Assembly (NCBI GenBank): GCA_036141575.1
Contig: JAYZXF010000011.1
Span: forward strand, 109,021-173,020
Direction of reading: 5' to 3'
Source of the DNA: Pseudomonadota bacterium
Lineage (GTDB): Bacteria; Pseudomonadota; Alphaproteobacteria; UBA2136; JAPKEQ01
Length of the DNA: 64,000 nucleotides
Positions 34,280-43,423 of this stretch are shown piece by piece. Positions within the stretch are counted from its first letter, which is position 1; the number at the start of each line of letters is the position of its first letter. The notes under the pieces are model-generated. The model had not been told where the DNA came from, ran no database searches, and worked only from the letters and a program-made list of their open reading frames with translations. The position numbers were made by a program, and so were the translations under genes.

Positions 34280-35538
34280 GACGCATTCTCCCATGCCTTT
34301 AAAATGGCAAGCATGGCTGTCTCAGTCCCGCCAGATAGGCTGGCTGCTGCTTTTATATTATTCTTCTCTAGTTTTGTTTTGAGCGTCTTGTCTGTCAAAA
34401 CATGAAGGGCCCTCTTTTTGAGTTCAGTTAAATCCGCATAGCATTCCGGTGTTTTATAGGGTTTTAGCGGAGTTAAGAGGGAGTCAAAATTGAACATATA
34501 TTCACCACACAGGACCACTTTACCCATTTTTAGGGGCTCAAGCGGATTCTGCCCACCGTGCGGAAAGACACTGCCACCAACGATTACAGCGTCAGCGAGA
34601 CTGTACCAAAGTGGCATTTCGCCAAGGCTATCTGCCACGAAAATGTCAGTTTGTTTGTCAATTCCTTCAGCTAAACTACGCCTCCTTGTGATAATTCCAA
34701 GAGGTGTGAAAAACTCAGCAATGTGTTCTCCGCGCTCTGGGTGGCGTGGTACAACAATGCTAATGAGGTCTGGAATGTCTTCTCTTAGGCCTCTATGAAT
34801 CATGGCTATAATGTCATCTTCTGGCTGGTGTGTGCTGGCAAAGCAAAGGACAGGGCGGCCGTTAATCATTTTCTTAAACTTTGCAAGCTGCTCCGCATCA
34901 GGCTCTTCAAGAGGGGCATCAACTTTAATGTTTGGTGCTGTTTCTACATTGTGTACACCAAGGTTTCTGAGCCTTTCAGAGATTTCATCTGTTTGTGAAA
35001 GAGCGCCTGTGAGGCGTGCGAGTAGGGGGCCAAAGAAGAAGTTAAACTTCTTGAATTTCTTATAAGATCTCGCTGTCACACGCGCATTGATGAGCATTGG
35101 GTTTGGCGCTTGTTTGAGATATTCAGGCCAAAACTCACTTTCAACAAACACACTCATTTTCGGTTGCCAGTGCTTGAGGAAGGCGTGAACAGATAGACCA
35201 AAATCGAGGGGCGCCATTTGATGAATGACTTGTCCGTTCCATGTTGGCAGTTGTTTGGCAACAAGCTCAGCAGAAGTCACTGTGCCACTGGTAAGTAGAA
35301 CTGTTGCTTCTGGCAATTTTTCACAAAGTGCGCTGACAAGAGGGAAAAGGCTTTTCATTTCACCAACACTGGCACCATGAATCCACAGAATATCGCCACA
35401 TGGGCGCCCTGTTTTTGGGAAGCCAAGACGTTCAGGAAGTTTATTCCACTTTTCTTTACCTTTATAAAGGCGAATGCAGAATGCAATATCAATAAGAGGT
35501 CCAAAAACCACCCACAATGTGCGGTAAAGCCAGATCAT
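34276..35538 (-). CDS. waaA: 3-deoxy-D-manno-octulosonic acid (Kdo) transferase
   Basis: 420 residues, GT30 family; adds Kdo to lipid IVA at the inner membrane. N-terminal anchor (LYRTLWVVFGPLIDIAFCIRL), the catalytic Glu region WIHGASVGEMKS, FVESEFWPEYL, and C-terminal donor-site GGSVFPHGGQNPLEP with LCGEYMFNF. Overlaps both neighbours by 4 bp. I cannot tell from sequence whether it adds one or two Kdo residues. Confidence 0.95.
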   Translation of the reverse strand: MIWLYRTLWVVFGPLIDIAFCIRLYKGKEKWNKLPERLGFPKTGRPCGDILWIHGASVGEMKSLFPLVSALCEKLPEATVLLTSGTVTSAELVAKQLPTWNGQVIHQMAPLDFGLSVHAFLKHWQPKMSVFVESEFWPEYLKQAPNPMLINARVTARSYKKFKKFNFFFGPLLARLTGALSQTDEISERLRNLGVHNVETAPNIKVDAPLEEPDAEQLAKFKKMINGRPVLCFASTHQPEDDIIAMIHRGLREDIPDLISIVVPRHPERGEHIAEFFTPLGIITRRRSLAEGIDKQTDIFVADSLGEMPLWYSLADAVIVGGSVFPHGGQNPLEPLKMGKVVLCGEYMFNFDSLLTPLKPYKTPECYADLTELKKRALHVLTDKTLKTKLEKNNIKAAASLSGGTETAMLAILKAWENAS

Positions 35539-36194
35539 TTTTTGATAGGCCCGTGGTAATCATCAAGCCATTCAATTTGCGTACGCATAGCCTTTTCAAG
35601 GATATCAGCATGGGATTGTCGTTGTTCTTTATCGCTCTTGAAAGGACAGTGGTGTGGTTCACTAATATGAATGGTAATTGTTGAAAAGGGTAGGGGGATC
35701 ATAAAGTTATCCCAACTTTTCAAAATTTTTGCTTTTGTGGATGTACCGCAGAGTGGCACGATAGGTAGGCCTGAAAGGCGTCCCATTTCAAGTGTGCCTC
35801 GGCTGAGTTTATAAGCTGGGCCGCGAGGACCATCAGGTGTTGTGAGAAGCGTATGGCCATTTTTACCCGCATCAATCATGGCTTTCATGGCTTTGATTGC
35901 GCCCGTGCTGCTTGATCCATCTACAACATGTGTTTTTCTGAATTTGGCATAAGCGGCAACCATACGGCCATCTTTATGCAGAGAAATCATGGCTGTGACG
36001 GGGTGTCTAAACTGCGGCATAATCGTAAAGAAGAACAGGCGACCATGCCAAACAGGCATCATTACAGGTTTGTCATCTTTCCAAAAACGATCCAGTGCGT
36101 CGCGGTTTTGAACTTGAATTTTACAAGTTAGACGAATAATCCAGCTATAGAGCAGGATAATAATTGCGAGGCCGTAGTATTTAATGTTCTTCAT
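35535..36194 (-). CDS. DUF374 lysophospholipid acyltransferase-like protein
   Basis: 219 residues with an N-terminal membrane helix. Conserved DUF374 blocks: PVWHGRLFFF, SLHKDGRMVAAYA, STGAIKAM and TTPDGPRGPAYKLSRG, i.e. an HxxxxD-like motif in a variant form and the PDGPRGP block. In alphaproteobacteria this gene sits between msbA and waaA and is thought to act in lipid A acylation or transport; the reaction here is inferred. TAATG coupling to msbA, ATGA overlap with waaA. Confidence 0.85.
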   Translation of the reverse strand: MKNIKYYGLAIIILLYSWIIRLTCKIQVQNRDALDRFWKDDKPVMMPVWHGRLFFFTIMPQFRHPVTAMISLHKDGRMVAAYAKFRKTHVVDGSSSTGAIKAMKAMIDAGKNGHTLLTTPDGPRGPAYKLSRGTLEMGRLSGLPIVPLCGTSTKAKILKSWDNFMIPLPFSTITIHISEPHHCPFKSDKEQRQSHADILEKAMRTQIEWLDDYHGPIKK

Positions 36195-37996
36195 TATGCA
36201 GCGTGCCCTTGTAGGTTTTGCAGGTCTGTGTAGATGCCTTTGTTTTTCATCAGTTCTTCATGCGTACCTGATTCAACAATTTGACCATCCTTCATAACGT
36301 GGATTTGGTCCGCATCTTTAATGGTTGAAAGTCTATGCGCCACAACAAGTGTTGTGCGACCTTTGGACAGGCTTGATAGAGCGTCTTGAACCTTTTGTTC
36401 ACTCTCGCTATCAAGGCTAGATGTCGCTTCATCAAGTAGAAGAATAGGGGCGTTTTTAATCATGGCGCGAGCGATGGCAATACGCTGACGCTGACCACCA
36501 GAAAGTTTAAATCCTTCTTCACCAAGAACCGTGTCATAACCTTCATCTAGCGTTTCAATGAATTCATGTGCAGCGGCCATTTTAGCAGCTTTCATGACAT
36601 CTTCACGGCTGGCGTTTTCCGCGCCGTAAGCAATGTTGTTATGAACAGTATCATCAAAGATAGCAATGTCTTGTGTTACAAGCGCAATGTGCTGGCGCAG
36701 GCTCTTTAACGTAGCATCCTGCGTAGATGTACCGTCTACTGTAATGTCGCCTTTTGTTGGGTCAAAGAAACGTGGAATCATATTGAGAACAGAGCTTTTA
36801 CCTGCACCTGATGAGCCAACAAGCGCAACTGTTTTACCTGCTGGAACATGAAGGTTAAAGTCTTTCAGAGCTTCTGTACCATCTCCGTATGTCAGGCTGA
36901 CATCTTTAAAGTGGATATCTGCTTTGCTTACATTGAGAGTTTCAGCATTCTCTTTTTCTTGGACCTTGTTTGGTTCGTCCATAAGCTCAAACGTACGCTC
37001 TGCCGCAGCAAGGCCGTCTTGCAGTACATTGTTAATGTTCGCGATGCCTTTCACTGGGCGGTACAGCATCATCAGTGCTGTAAGGAAAGAGAAGAAAGCG
37101 CCAGGCGTGATTTCACCGCTCATGACACGGTGGCCACCATAAGCCACAATAAGGGCAACGCTTACACCGCCTAGAAGCTCCATAAGTGGAGAGGCGATGG
37201 CACGAACACGTGCGCTTTTTACTGTATATATAAAGACATTATCAATGGCGTTTTTGGCGCGTGCATTTTCATAATGCTCCATACCGTAAATTTTAACTTG
37301 GCGATTGTAGCCCAGAGCTTCTTTTAAAATGGCAGAAAAACGGCCAGTTTCAGATTGGCTACCAGAGCTATAACGACGCATGTTTTTACCAAAACGTAAA
37401 ATTGGAATAGCGGCAAGTGGCAGCAGTGTTAGGGAAATAAGTGCAAGAACAGGCTCTTGAACAACCATAACTGTAATAAGACCAACTACGCTGGTAAAGT
37501 CTCGAAGTGTGCCAGAAATGGTTTGGCTCACTGCATTTTTAAGGCGCTGTAGGTCAAACAAAAAGCGTGAAGACAGGCCTGATGTTGTGTGCTTCTGGAA
37601 GAATGTTAGGTCTTGGTTCATTGTATGTTTGAAAAGATCGTACTGAAGGTCTGCAACAAGACGCTGGCCAACATACTCCATGTAATAGCCCTGAATATAT
37701 GTGGCAAATGTTTTAAAGAGGAACAGCCCTAGAATAATAATAGGAACCCAAAAGAGGTACGATTTTTTACCAGCAATAAAGACCTCGTCTAGCATAGGTC
37801 TGACCATGTATGTGATGCCCGCTGTTGTTGCAGAAACGATCAGCATGCATAAAATTGCGATAAAAATACGACTTTTATGTTTGGCAATATAGCCTTTCAT
37901 GAGGCGTTTTATCAGGTACCAAGAGCCAGTATGTGTTTGTTCCAAAATATAATTTTGCCTTATGTTGGTTTTTGTGTGCAATTGTTCTTGCCACAC
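36194..37996 (-). CDS. msbA: Lipid A export ABC transporter, MsbA-like
   Basis: 600 residues; fused membrane domain (six segments) and ATPase. Walker A GSSGAGKSS, signature LSGGQRQRIAIARA, Walker B ILLLDEATSSLDSES and H-loop VAHRLST are intact. Predicted homodimeric flippase for lipid A-core, first in the operon with DUF374, waaA and lpxK. The GTG at 37996 has AAAGGGG 8 bp upstream and is kept, though it gives ~25 extra N-terminal residues relative to family members; TTG 37945 and ATG 37900 are alternatives. Confidence 0.9.
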   Translation of the reverse strand: MWQEQLHTKTNIRQNYILEQTHTGSWYLIKRLMKGYIAKHKSRIFIAILCMLIVSATTAGITYMVRPMLDEVFIAGKKSYLFWVPIIILGLFLFKTFATYIQGYYMEYVGQRLVADLQYDLFKHTMNQDLTFFQKHTTSGLSSRFLFDLQRLKNAVSQTISGTLRDFTSVVGLITVMVVQEPVLALISLTLLPLAAIPILRFGKNMRRYSSGSQSETGRFSAILKEALGYNRQVKIYGMEHYENARAKNAIDNVFIYTVKSARVRAIASPLMELLGGVSVALIVAYGGHRVMSGEITPGAFFSFLTALMMLYRPVKGIANINNVLQDGLAAAERTFELMDEPNKVQEKENAETLNVSKADIHFKDVSLTYGDGTEALKDFNLHVPAGKTVALVGSSGAGKSSVLNMIPRFFDPTKGDITVDGTSTQDATLKSLRQHIALVTQDIAIFDDTVHNNIAYGAENASREDVMKAAKMAAAHEFIETLDEGYDTVLGEEGFKLSGGQRQRIAIARAMIKNAPILLLDEATSSLDSESEQKVQDALSSLSKGRTTLVVAHRLSTIKDADQIHVMKDGQIVESGTHEELMKNKGIYTDLQNLQGHAA

Positions 37997-38023
37997 ATGT
38001 TTATCCCCTTTACAGTAGCGCGC

Positions 38024-38698
38024 ATGATGTCTTTTGTCAGTTTATTTTGCAAGCATTTTAAGGCCCATTGGCCATTGGCGCTGATTGGCGTCTTCTTTGC
38101 TGTTGGTTATATCTGTTATTTTACGGAAGTTGATCGTTCTCTCTATTGGTGGATTATGAAGTATCAATCCACAGAAGAAGCACCGTATTTACAAGACCTT
38201 TATGGTTACCTTTCATGGATGGGGCAGTTGGAGTTTAAGCTTGCTATTGGCCTGGGTATGATGACGTATTTAACGTGGTATGATTACCAGCCTAAACTAC
38301 GTATGTTTTGGTGGCGTGCGACTCTTGTTATTTCATTTACAGGTTTACTTGTGATTCCTTTGAAGCACATTTTTGGTCGACCTCGTCCAAAAATGTTGAG
38401 CGATAAAGTGAAGACTTGGTATGAAATGGAATGGTTTGAAACTGCTTCCAATATGCATAGCTTCCCTTCTGGCCACGCAACAACGACGTGGGCATTTTTC
38501 TTCTTTCTAAGCCGTTATTGGCCTAAATATACGCCTGTTTGGCTTTTCTATGCTGTTTCTGCATCATATGCCCGTATGGGAATTGGGTCTCATTACCTTG
38601 GTGATGTGATTGCAGGCAGTGCACTCGGATTTTTTGTGGCATACTGGATGTGGCCTAGAGTGGCCCCAGCAGACCTGCAAAGACAGATTCAAAAATAA
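38024..38698 (+). CDS. PAP2 family phosphatase
   Basis: 224 residues from the ATG at 38024 (or 38027), about six membrane segments. All three phosphatase motifs are present: KHIFGRPRP (K-x6-RP), PSGH in SFPSGHATTTWAF, and R-x5-H-x3-D in RMGIGSHYLGD. Likely dephosphorylates a membrane lipid (phosphatidate, lipid A or undecaprenyl diphosphate). Adjacent ArnT- and GtrB-like genes suggest lipid-linked sugar metabolism. Its start is only ~28 bp from that of msbA on the other strand, so the promoter must lie inside msbA's 5' end. Confidence 0.88.
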   Translation: MMSFVSLFCKHFKAHWPLALIGVFFAVGYICYFTEVDRSLYWWIMKYQSTEEAPYLQDLYGYLSWMGQLEFKLAIGLGMMTYLTWYDYQPKLRMFWWRATLVISFTGLLVIPLKHIFGRPRPKMLSDKVKTWYEMEWFETASNMHSFPSGHATTTWAFFFFLSRYWPKYTPVWLFYAVSASYARMGIGSHYLGDVIAGSALGFFVAYWMWPRVAPADLQRQIQK

Positions 38699-38712
38699 AG
38701 GACACAACCCCT

Positions 38713-40458
38713 ATGTCTCGTTATATGCCTGTTTCAGAGCGTAAAGAAATTAGAAATCACGTACTTGGCCTGTTTTTAATGCTGGCCATTCTTTTTGGTT
38801 TTGGTTTGGATCGTTATGGTTTGTTTGATGTCGATGAAGCCATTTTTGCACAAGCAACAATTGAAATGCGTGAACGTGGTGACTTTGTAACGCCGACATA
38901 TAACGGTGAGCCGCGCTACCATAAGCCACCAATGATTTACTGGTTGCAGCATTTTAGTATGGAGCAGTTTGGTGAAACCCCTCTAGGGGCACGTGTTCCA
39001 AGTGCAATTGCGGCGTTCTTGCTCAGCCTCGCGATGTATATTTTTGTAGAACGTATGACGCGTAATCCACGCTATGCCATGATGGCCACCGCTGTGATGG
39101 CGTTAAACTTATCCTTTATGATTCTTGCTCGCGCAGCCATTGCAGATATGGTGATGAACTTCTTTATCTTCTGTTCAACGATGACGCTCGTTGCAAATAT
39201 CTATGCCAGAGAGCGGAGTGTGGTTGCTACGTGGGTGGCAGGTATTGTGTTTGCTGCAGGTTTTATAACTAAAGGTCCTGTGGTGGCGCTTGTGCCAACG
39301 CTTGTGGTTGGAACAGCAGTTCTTATGAACCCGAGAGGTATTGGGCACGGCTTAAAGGCAGCAAACCCATTTATTATTCTTGTAGCGATTGCGCTAGGTT
39401 TGTTCCCTTGGTGCCAAATGATTATTAGTGCGCACGGCCCAGATTTCTTTGTTGAATTTATTATGAAGCACAATGTAGAGCGTTTCTTTAGTGGTCTTGG
39501 GAATACACATACAAGCTCACCTTACTACTACCTTGGTGTGGTTGCGATTGGGTTCTTCCCTTGGGTGCTTATTGCGCCTTCAGCGCTATGGTGGCAAGCC
39601 AAAGGTTTTATGAGCAACTTGCGCTCAGATAACCCATCAGAGGTGCTTCCAGCGCTTGGGCTTGTTTGGTTTGTGGGTGTAGTGGCTGTGTTTAGTTTCT
39701 CTCAAACAAAGCTTGTACATTACATTGTTCCAGCGCTTCCAGGGTTTGCACTTTGGATCGGTGGGCGCCTTGATCGTATCAACAACATGAAGGTTAAAGG
39801 CTGGCAAATGATGTGGATGCTTCCATTCATTATGATTTTGTTTGCGTTCTTCTTCCTTCTGAAATGGCTACCGAAAGCTCTGTTTGGTGAAGGTCCTGAT
39901 TGGGTACTTGGCATTTTTAGATACCTTCAAGAAAACTTTGGTATGGAATGGCCTGTTGATGACATTCTGCTGCAATCTGTATTGATGCAAGAATTTGATA
40001 TCGGAATTATTGGTGTTGCGATTGCGGCGCTGATTCTTGTGGGCTCGGTTGCAGGGTTCTCGCTCATTAAGCGTGGTTACCACCAAGGGGTTATGCTGTG
40101 GGCTGTCAGCTACGGTATGGTGCTATTCCTGTTCTTTAACGGTCTTGGCCCAACTGTTTACCAAGTTCAGCAAGGTGCGCTGAAGCAGCACGCTGAGTAT
40201 GTGGCCTCTCATTTTGAGGAGGGCGATCAATTTTACTTTGTGGGCTTGCATCAACCGAGCGTAAGGCTTATATCCAAGGTGCCTTATGTGGCGGTACACC
40301 GCCCGCATGAAATTGCAGCCGAGAAGAAAACATACCAACAGTTCTTCTTGTATGATATAGAAAGGCAAGAGGCGTTTAATGAGCATTTTGCAGACGTCCA
40401 GCCATATGAAACCTGTGAAGGCGGCTATTGCCTTGCAGTTGTAAGTAAAGGATTTTAA
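38713..40458 (+). CDS. GT39/ArnT-like membrane glycosyltransferase
   Basis: 581 residues with about 10-12 hydrophobic segments. The N-terminal catalytic loop DVDEAIFAQATIEMRERGDF is the ArnT/PMT-type DE motif, followed by RYHKPPMIYWLQ. Uses an undecaprenyl-phosphate-linked sugar to glycosylate lipid A or another periplasmic acceptor. Downstream GT2 (2 bp gap) probably makes the lipid-linked donor, and upstream PAP2 (14 bp gap) could recycle carrier lipid. Identity of the sugar cannot be read from sequence. Confidence 0.88.
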   Translation: MSRYMPVSERKEIRNHVLGLFLMLAILFGFGLDRYGLFDVDEAIFAQATIEMRERGDFVTPTYNGEPRYHKPPMIYWLQHFSMEQFGETPLGARVPSAIAAFLLSLAMYIFVERMTRNPRYAMMATAVMALNLSFMILARAAIADMVMNFFIFCSTMTLVANIYARERSVVATWVAGIVFAAGFITKGPVVALVPTLVVGTAVLMNPRGIGHGLKAANPFIILVAIALGLFPWCQMIISAHGPDFFVEFIMKHNVERFFSGLGNTHTSSPYYYLGVVAIGFFPWVLIAPSALWWQAKGFMSNLRSDNPSEVLPALGLVWFVGVVAVFSFSQTKLVHYIVPALPGFALWIGGRLDRINNMKVKGWQMMWMLPFIMILFAFFFLLKWLPKALFGEGPDWVLGIFRYLQENFGMEWPVDDILLQSVLMQEFDIGIIGVAIAALILVGSVAGFSLIKRGYHQGVMLWAVSYGMVLFLFFNGLGPTVYQVQQGALKQHAEYVASHFEEGDQFYFVGLHQPSVRLISKVPYVAVHRPHEIAAEKKTYQQFFLYDIERQEAFNEHFADVQPYETCEGGYCLAVVSKGF

Positions 40459-40460
40459 GT

Positions 40461-41504
40461 ATGACCCAAGCAGCTAAAGTTGATATTTCAGTTGTTGCCC
40501 CAGTTTATAACGAAGAAGAGTCACTTCCGCACCTTCTTGAAGCCGTAAGCAAAGTTATGGATGCAAGCCCATGGACATGGGAAATTCTCTGCATTGATGA
40601 TGGCTCTAAAGATAAAAGTGCTCAGGTTCTCGAAGAGCTTTCTGCTAAGTACAAAGCGCTTCGCCCAATCTTGCTTCGTCGCAACTCGGGTCAAACTGCT
40701 GCTATGCAGGCAGGTTTCGATCACTCAACAGGTGATGTTGTTATTACAATGGATGCTGACCTTCAGAACGATCCAACAGATATTCCAAAGCTTATTGAAC
40801 ACATGCAAAAGACAGATGCAGATATTGTATCTGGCTGGCGTAAAGACCGTAAGGACAACAAGTGGAAGAACAACATTCCATCTCAAATCGGTAACAAGCT
40901 AATTGGCCGCGTGACAGGTGTGAAGCTGCATGATTTTGGTTGTTCGCTTAAAGCTTACCGCCGTGAAGTTCTCGATGAAGTACGTATTTACGGTGAGCTA
41001 CACCGTTTTATCCCTGCTGTTGTATCTCAGTACGGTGCTAAAGTTGAAGAAGTGGTTGTGAAACACCATGCACGCCAATTTGGTCAATCTAAGTATGGCC
41101 TTGATAAAACATTCCGCGTACTGCTAGATCTTCTACTTGTAAAATTCATCCTGCGTTACATTAACCGTCCAATCCATGCTTTTGGTATGGGTGGCCTGAT
41201 TAGCCTTGGTATGGGTGGCCTTATTTGTACATACCTAACATTGCTTAAGCTTGGTGGTTCTGACATTGGTGGTCGTCCGCTTCTTATCCTTGGTGTGATG
41301 CTTATCATCCTTGGTGTTCAGATGATCGGTATGGGGGTTCTGGGTGAAGTGATGATGCGTATCTATCATGAGCCACAGGGGCGTAAGCAATACGTGCTTA
41401 AACTGCCTCCTATGACGCTTGCTAAGGCTGAGAAGGTGGTTAAGAAACCAACAGCTAAAAAGACAGCGGCTAAAAAGCCGGCAGCCAAGAAAAAGACTGC
41501 ATAA
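40461..41504 (+). CDS. GT2 polyprenyl-phosphate glycosyltransferase (GtrB/ArnC/DPM1-like)
   Basis: 347 residues. GT-A catalytic domain with VVAPVYNEEESL, IDDGSKDKS, TMDADLQNDP (DxD metal site) and FGQSKYGLDKTFRV, then two C-terminal membrane segments. Transfers a sugar from a nucleotide donor to undecaprenyl phosphate on the cytoplasmic side. The last ~25 residues are a Lys/Ala/Pro tail (KKPTAKKTAAKKPAAKKKTA) like histone H1 tails, unusual for this family. It is followed by a strong terminator. Confidence 0.9.
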   Translation: MTQAAKVDISVVAPVYNEEESLPHLLEAVSKVMDASPWTWEILCIDDGSKDKSAQVLEELSAKYKALRPILLRRNSGQTAAMQAGFDHSTGDVVITMDADLQNDPTDIPKLIEHMQKTDADIVSGWRKDRKDNKWKNNIPSQIGNKLIGRVTGVKLHDFGCSLKAYRREVLDEVRIYGELHRFIPAVVSQYGAKVEEVVVKHHARQFGQSKYGLDKTFRVLLDLLLVKFILRYINRPIHAFGMGGLISLGMGGLICTYLTLLKLGGSDIGGRPLLILGVMLIILGVQMIGMGVLGEVMMRIYHEPQGRKQYVLKLPPMTLAKAEKVVKKPTAKKTAAKKPAAKKKTA

Positions 41505-41506
41505 CT

Positions 41507-41533
41507 AAAAAGAGCGCCACGGCGCTCTTTTTT
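41507..41533. terminator. Bidirectional Rho-independent terminator
   Basis: Perfect stem AGAGCGCC / GGCGCTCT with 2-nt centre, A-run on the left and T-run on the right, placed between the convergent GT2 gene and the small minus-strand gene. Confidence 0.88.
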
Positions 41534-41540
41534 ATTCGTG

Positions 41541-41870
41541 TTAAATGACGATCCCAAAAGAAAGAACACGCCTGCGTTTGGCGATTTCTTTCACACCATG
41601 ATCATTCACGTCAGGCCTGAATAGCTTAATGTACTTGGTATCAATGATGGAATTCTCACTGTAAAAATCACCCTCGCCAGAAAGAATAATGTTCAGGCGG
41701 TAGTGCTTGCCGTGAGGTGTTGGGTCTTTATGTGTTGGGAGTGAAAACCCGACAGGGTAATCAATGATATAGCCGTCCATACGTTTAAACAGCTGAAAGA
41801 GTTTGAATTTGCGGTATCCGCCACCTTGGCGGCCTTGTTCCCACTTGAGCCATGCCATGACGGGCCTCAT
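41541..41870 (-). CDS. Small protein resembling a 2OG-Fe(II) oxygenase fragment
   Basis: 109 residues. The layout H-x-D (THKDP) in the first half, with NIILSGEGDFYSE, then RPDVNDHGV and a terminal RRRVLSFGIVI, matches a double-stranded beta-helix iron-binding pattern (H-x-D...H with a trailing Arg). It is much shorter than most oxygenases, so a structural or cupin-like role is possible. Overlaps the upstream YgjV-like gene by 4 bp. Confidence 0.55.
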   Translation of the reverse strand: MRPVMAWLKWEQGRQGGGYRKFKLFQLFKRMDGYIIDYPVGFSLPTHKDPTPHGKHYRLNIILSGEGDFYSENSIIDTKYIKLFRPDVNDHGVKEIAKRRRVLSFGIVI

Positions 41871-42424
41871 TTGTTAGAAAAAGAAAAATTGAGTTGTTTG
41901 AATGGGTTTTTAGCAAAGAACGTGTCAGGCGTGCAAGAGTTTTTCATAAGTGCGGCGATGACAATAATAAACGTGACACAGTCAGAAAGCCCTGCTGCGT
42001 ATGCCCCTATGATGAAGTTATATGTCCCCCAGCAGATAGAAGAGAGTATGAACGCAAAGCGTAGATGGTCTTGACTGAGTTTAAAGGCACCATAGGTAAT
42101 AATAGCGCAGCCAAGCATCGGTAGAACGTCCATAGGTGTTTGATATGAGAACCATCCTAGTAGAGCAAATAGAGCTATGAAAACCACCATAATGGAATCT
42201 TGTCGGTAATAGTTAGAGGCAAGAAACCTTAAGCTTGCGCATAAAACTGTAAGGAAGGCAAACCATTCACCAAGTAGTATGTATTGAACACTGCTTAGCG
42301 CTAGTACAGCACAGAGCGTGTTTTTCATATGTAAATCATTCGAAATAAGAAGTGCGCCTTTACTAGATATAAAGACAAGGATCCCTATGACCTGAGCAAG
42401 AACAAAAGGATCAGTGAGAGCCAT
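41867..42424 (-). CDS. YgjV-like inner membrane protein
   Basis: 185 residues, about six hydrophobic segments. The segment starting AQVIGILVFISSKGALLIS and the loop LLGEWFAFLTVLCASLRFLAS correspond to the Imp-YgjV family of small membrane proteins, whose function is not known. Starts by 1-bp overlap with the small gene upstream (TAATG) and ends with a 4-bp overlap with the oxygenase-like gene. Confidence 0.7.
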   Translation of the reverse strand: MALTDPFVLAQVIGILVFISSKGALLISNDLHMKNTLCAVLALSSVQYILLGEWFAFLTVLCASLRFLASNYYRQDSIMVVFIALFALLGWFSYQTPMDVLPMLGCAIITYGAFKLSQDHLRFAFILSSICWGTYNFIIGAYAAGLSDCVTFIIVIAALMKNSCTPDTFFAKNPFKQLNFSFSNK

Positions 42425-42591
42425 TAAGATTTCCTTTTCTGAGAAATGCGCTCCGTAAATGATGTGGGCGTGTCTTCCTGAGATGCTTCTACCATCTCAG
42501 CAGGTTCTTCCGTGAGAGAACCATCAGACAGATGGTCATAGCCGTAAAGGCTAAACATAATTCCAAAGCAAAGCAGTAGTAGTTTTGTCAT
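42424..42591 (-). CDS. Short membrane-anchored peptide
   Basis: 55 residues from the ATG at 42591, with GGGAGG 9 bp upstream; a longer frame to 42642 lacks a ribosome site. One hydrophobic segment (KLLLLCFGIMFSLYGY) then a Glu/Ser/Thr-rich soluble tail. No homologue recognised. First gene of a tightly coupled three-gene minus-strand unit, divergent from rplU. Confidence 0.6.
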   Translation of the reverse strand: MTKLLLLCFGIMFSLYGYDHLSDGSLTEEPAEMVEASQEDTPTSFTERISQKRKS

Positions 42592-42686
42592 GCGTAGAGC
42601 CCTCCCAAACTCTAAATGCTTATAGGGGGCACTAAAACTCATGTATAAAAATCACTGACAGATGGAGAAAAATTGTCCACAAACAC

Positions 42687-42715
42687 TTGACACGAGGGTA
42701 TAAATAACGTAATAA
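42687..42715 (+). promoter_or_regulatory. Strong promoter of the rplU operon
   Basis: Consensus TTGACA at 42687-42692, 17-bp spacer, TAATAA at 42710-42715, ending 44 bp before the rplU start. Near-ideal sigma70-type promoter, as expected for ribosomal protein genes. Confidence 0.8.
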
Positions 42716-42759
42716 CCCCAGACGAATACAAATTTATCGAATGAATAAAGCGATACAAA

Positions 42760-43089
42760 ATGAGTAACAAAGACATGTATGCAGTAGTAAAATGTGGCGG
42801 TAAGCAGCTAAAAGTTTCTAAAGGGGACACAGTTAACGTTGAGCGTCTGGAAGCAGAAGCTGGTAAAAGCGTAACTCTTGAAGATGTTCTTCTTATTGGT
42901 GACGGTGACAAGATCACTGTAGGTACACCAACAGTTAAAGGCGCAACAGTTAAGGCGAAAGTACTTGAGCAAGTACGCGATAAAAAAGTGATCGTGTTCA
43001 AGAAGAAGCGTCGTCAGAACTACCGTCGTAAAAAAGGTCACCGTCAGTACGTGACTGTACTTGAAATTCAAGAAATTTCTGTAAAGTAA
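42760..43089 (+). CDS. rplU: 50S ribosomal protein L21
   Basis: 109 residues, normal length. Conserved [12 protein letters not shown]-terminus and the basic [17 protein letters not shown] block binding 23S rRNA. The ATG at 42760 adds five residues (MSNKD) before the usual MYAV; the ATG at 42775 is possible, but neither has a clear ribosome site. rpmA follows after 11 bp. Confidence 0.95.
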   Translation: MSNKDMYAVVKCGGKQLKVSKGDTVNVERLEAEAGKSVTLEDVLLIGDGDKITVGTPTVKGATVKAKVLEQVRDKKVIVFKKKRRQNYRRKKGHRQYVTVLEIQEISVK

Positions 43090-43100
43090 AGGGTAAGTAA

Positions 43101-43352
43101 ATGGCTCACAAAAAAGCAGGTGGTAGCTCTAAAAACGGACGTGATACTGAAGGTAAACGTCTTGGTGTAAAGAAATTTGGTGGTGAAAGCGTTGACGCTG
43201 GTAACATCATCGTACGCCAACGTGGTAGCACATTCCACCCAGGTGCTGGTGTAGGCATGGGTAAAGACTACACTCTATTTGCACTTAACGATGGTAACGT
43301 TAAGTTTGCTAAAGGTTTCAAGAACCGCACATTTGTTTCTGTAGAAGCGTAA
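43101..43352 (+). CDS. rpmA: 50S ribosomal protein L27
   Basis: 83 residues. The N-terminus [28 protein letters not shown] is typical of L27 and reaches the peptidyl-transferase centre; [18 protein letters not shown] is conserved too. There is no Firmicutes-type cleaved leader. Followed by a terminator and a repeat, so obgE is separately expressed or depends on read-through. Confidence 0.96.
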   Translation: MAHKKAGGSSKNGRDTEGKRLGVKKFGGESVDAGNIIVRQRGSTFHPGAGVGMGKDYTLFALNDGNVKFAKGFKNRTFVSVEA

Positions 43353-43380
43353 ACTTCTTACATACTCAAATCTCTGCGAG

Positions 43381-43412
43381 GGTCGGCTATAAAGCCGGCC
43401 TTTGCGCGTTTT
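43381..43412 (+). terminator. Rho-independent terminator after rpmA
   Basis: Stem GGTCGGCT / AGCCGGCC (one G-U pair) with 4-nt loop, followed by TTTGCGCGTTTTT. 28 bp beyond the rpmA stop. Confidence 0.75.
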
Positions 43413-43423
43413 TATAAATAAAC

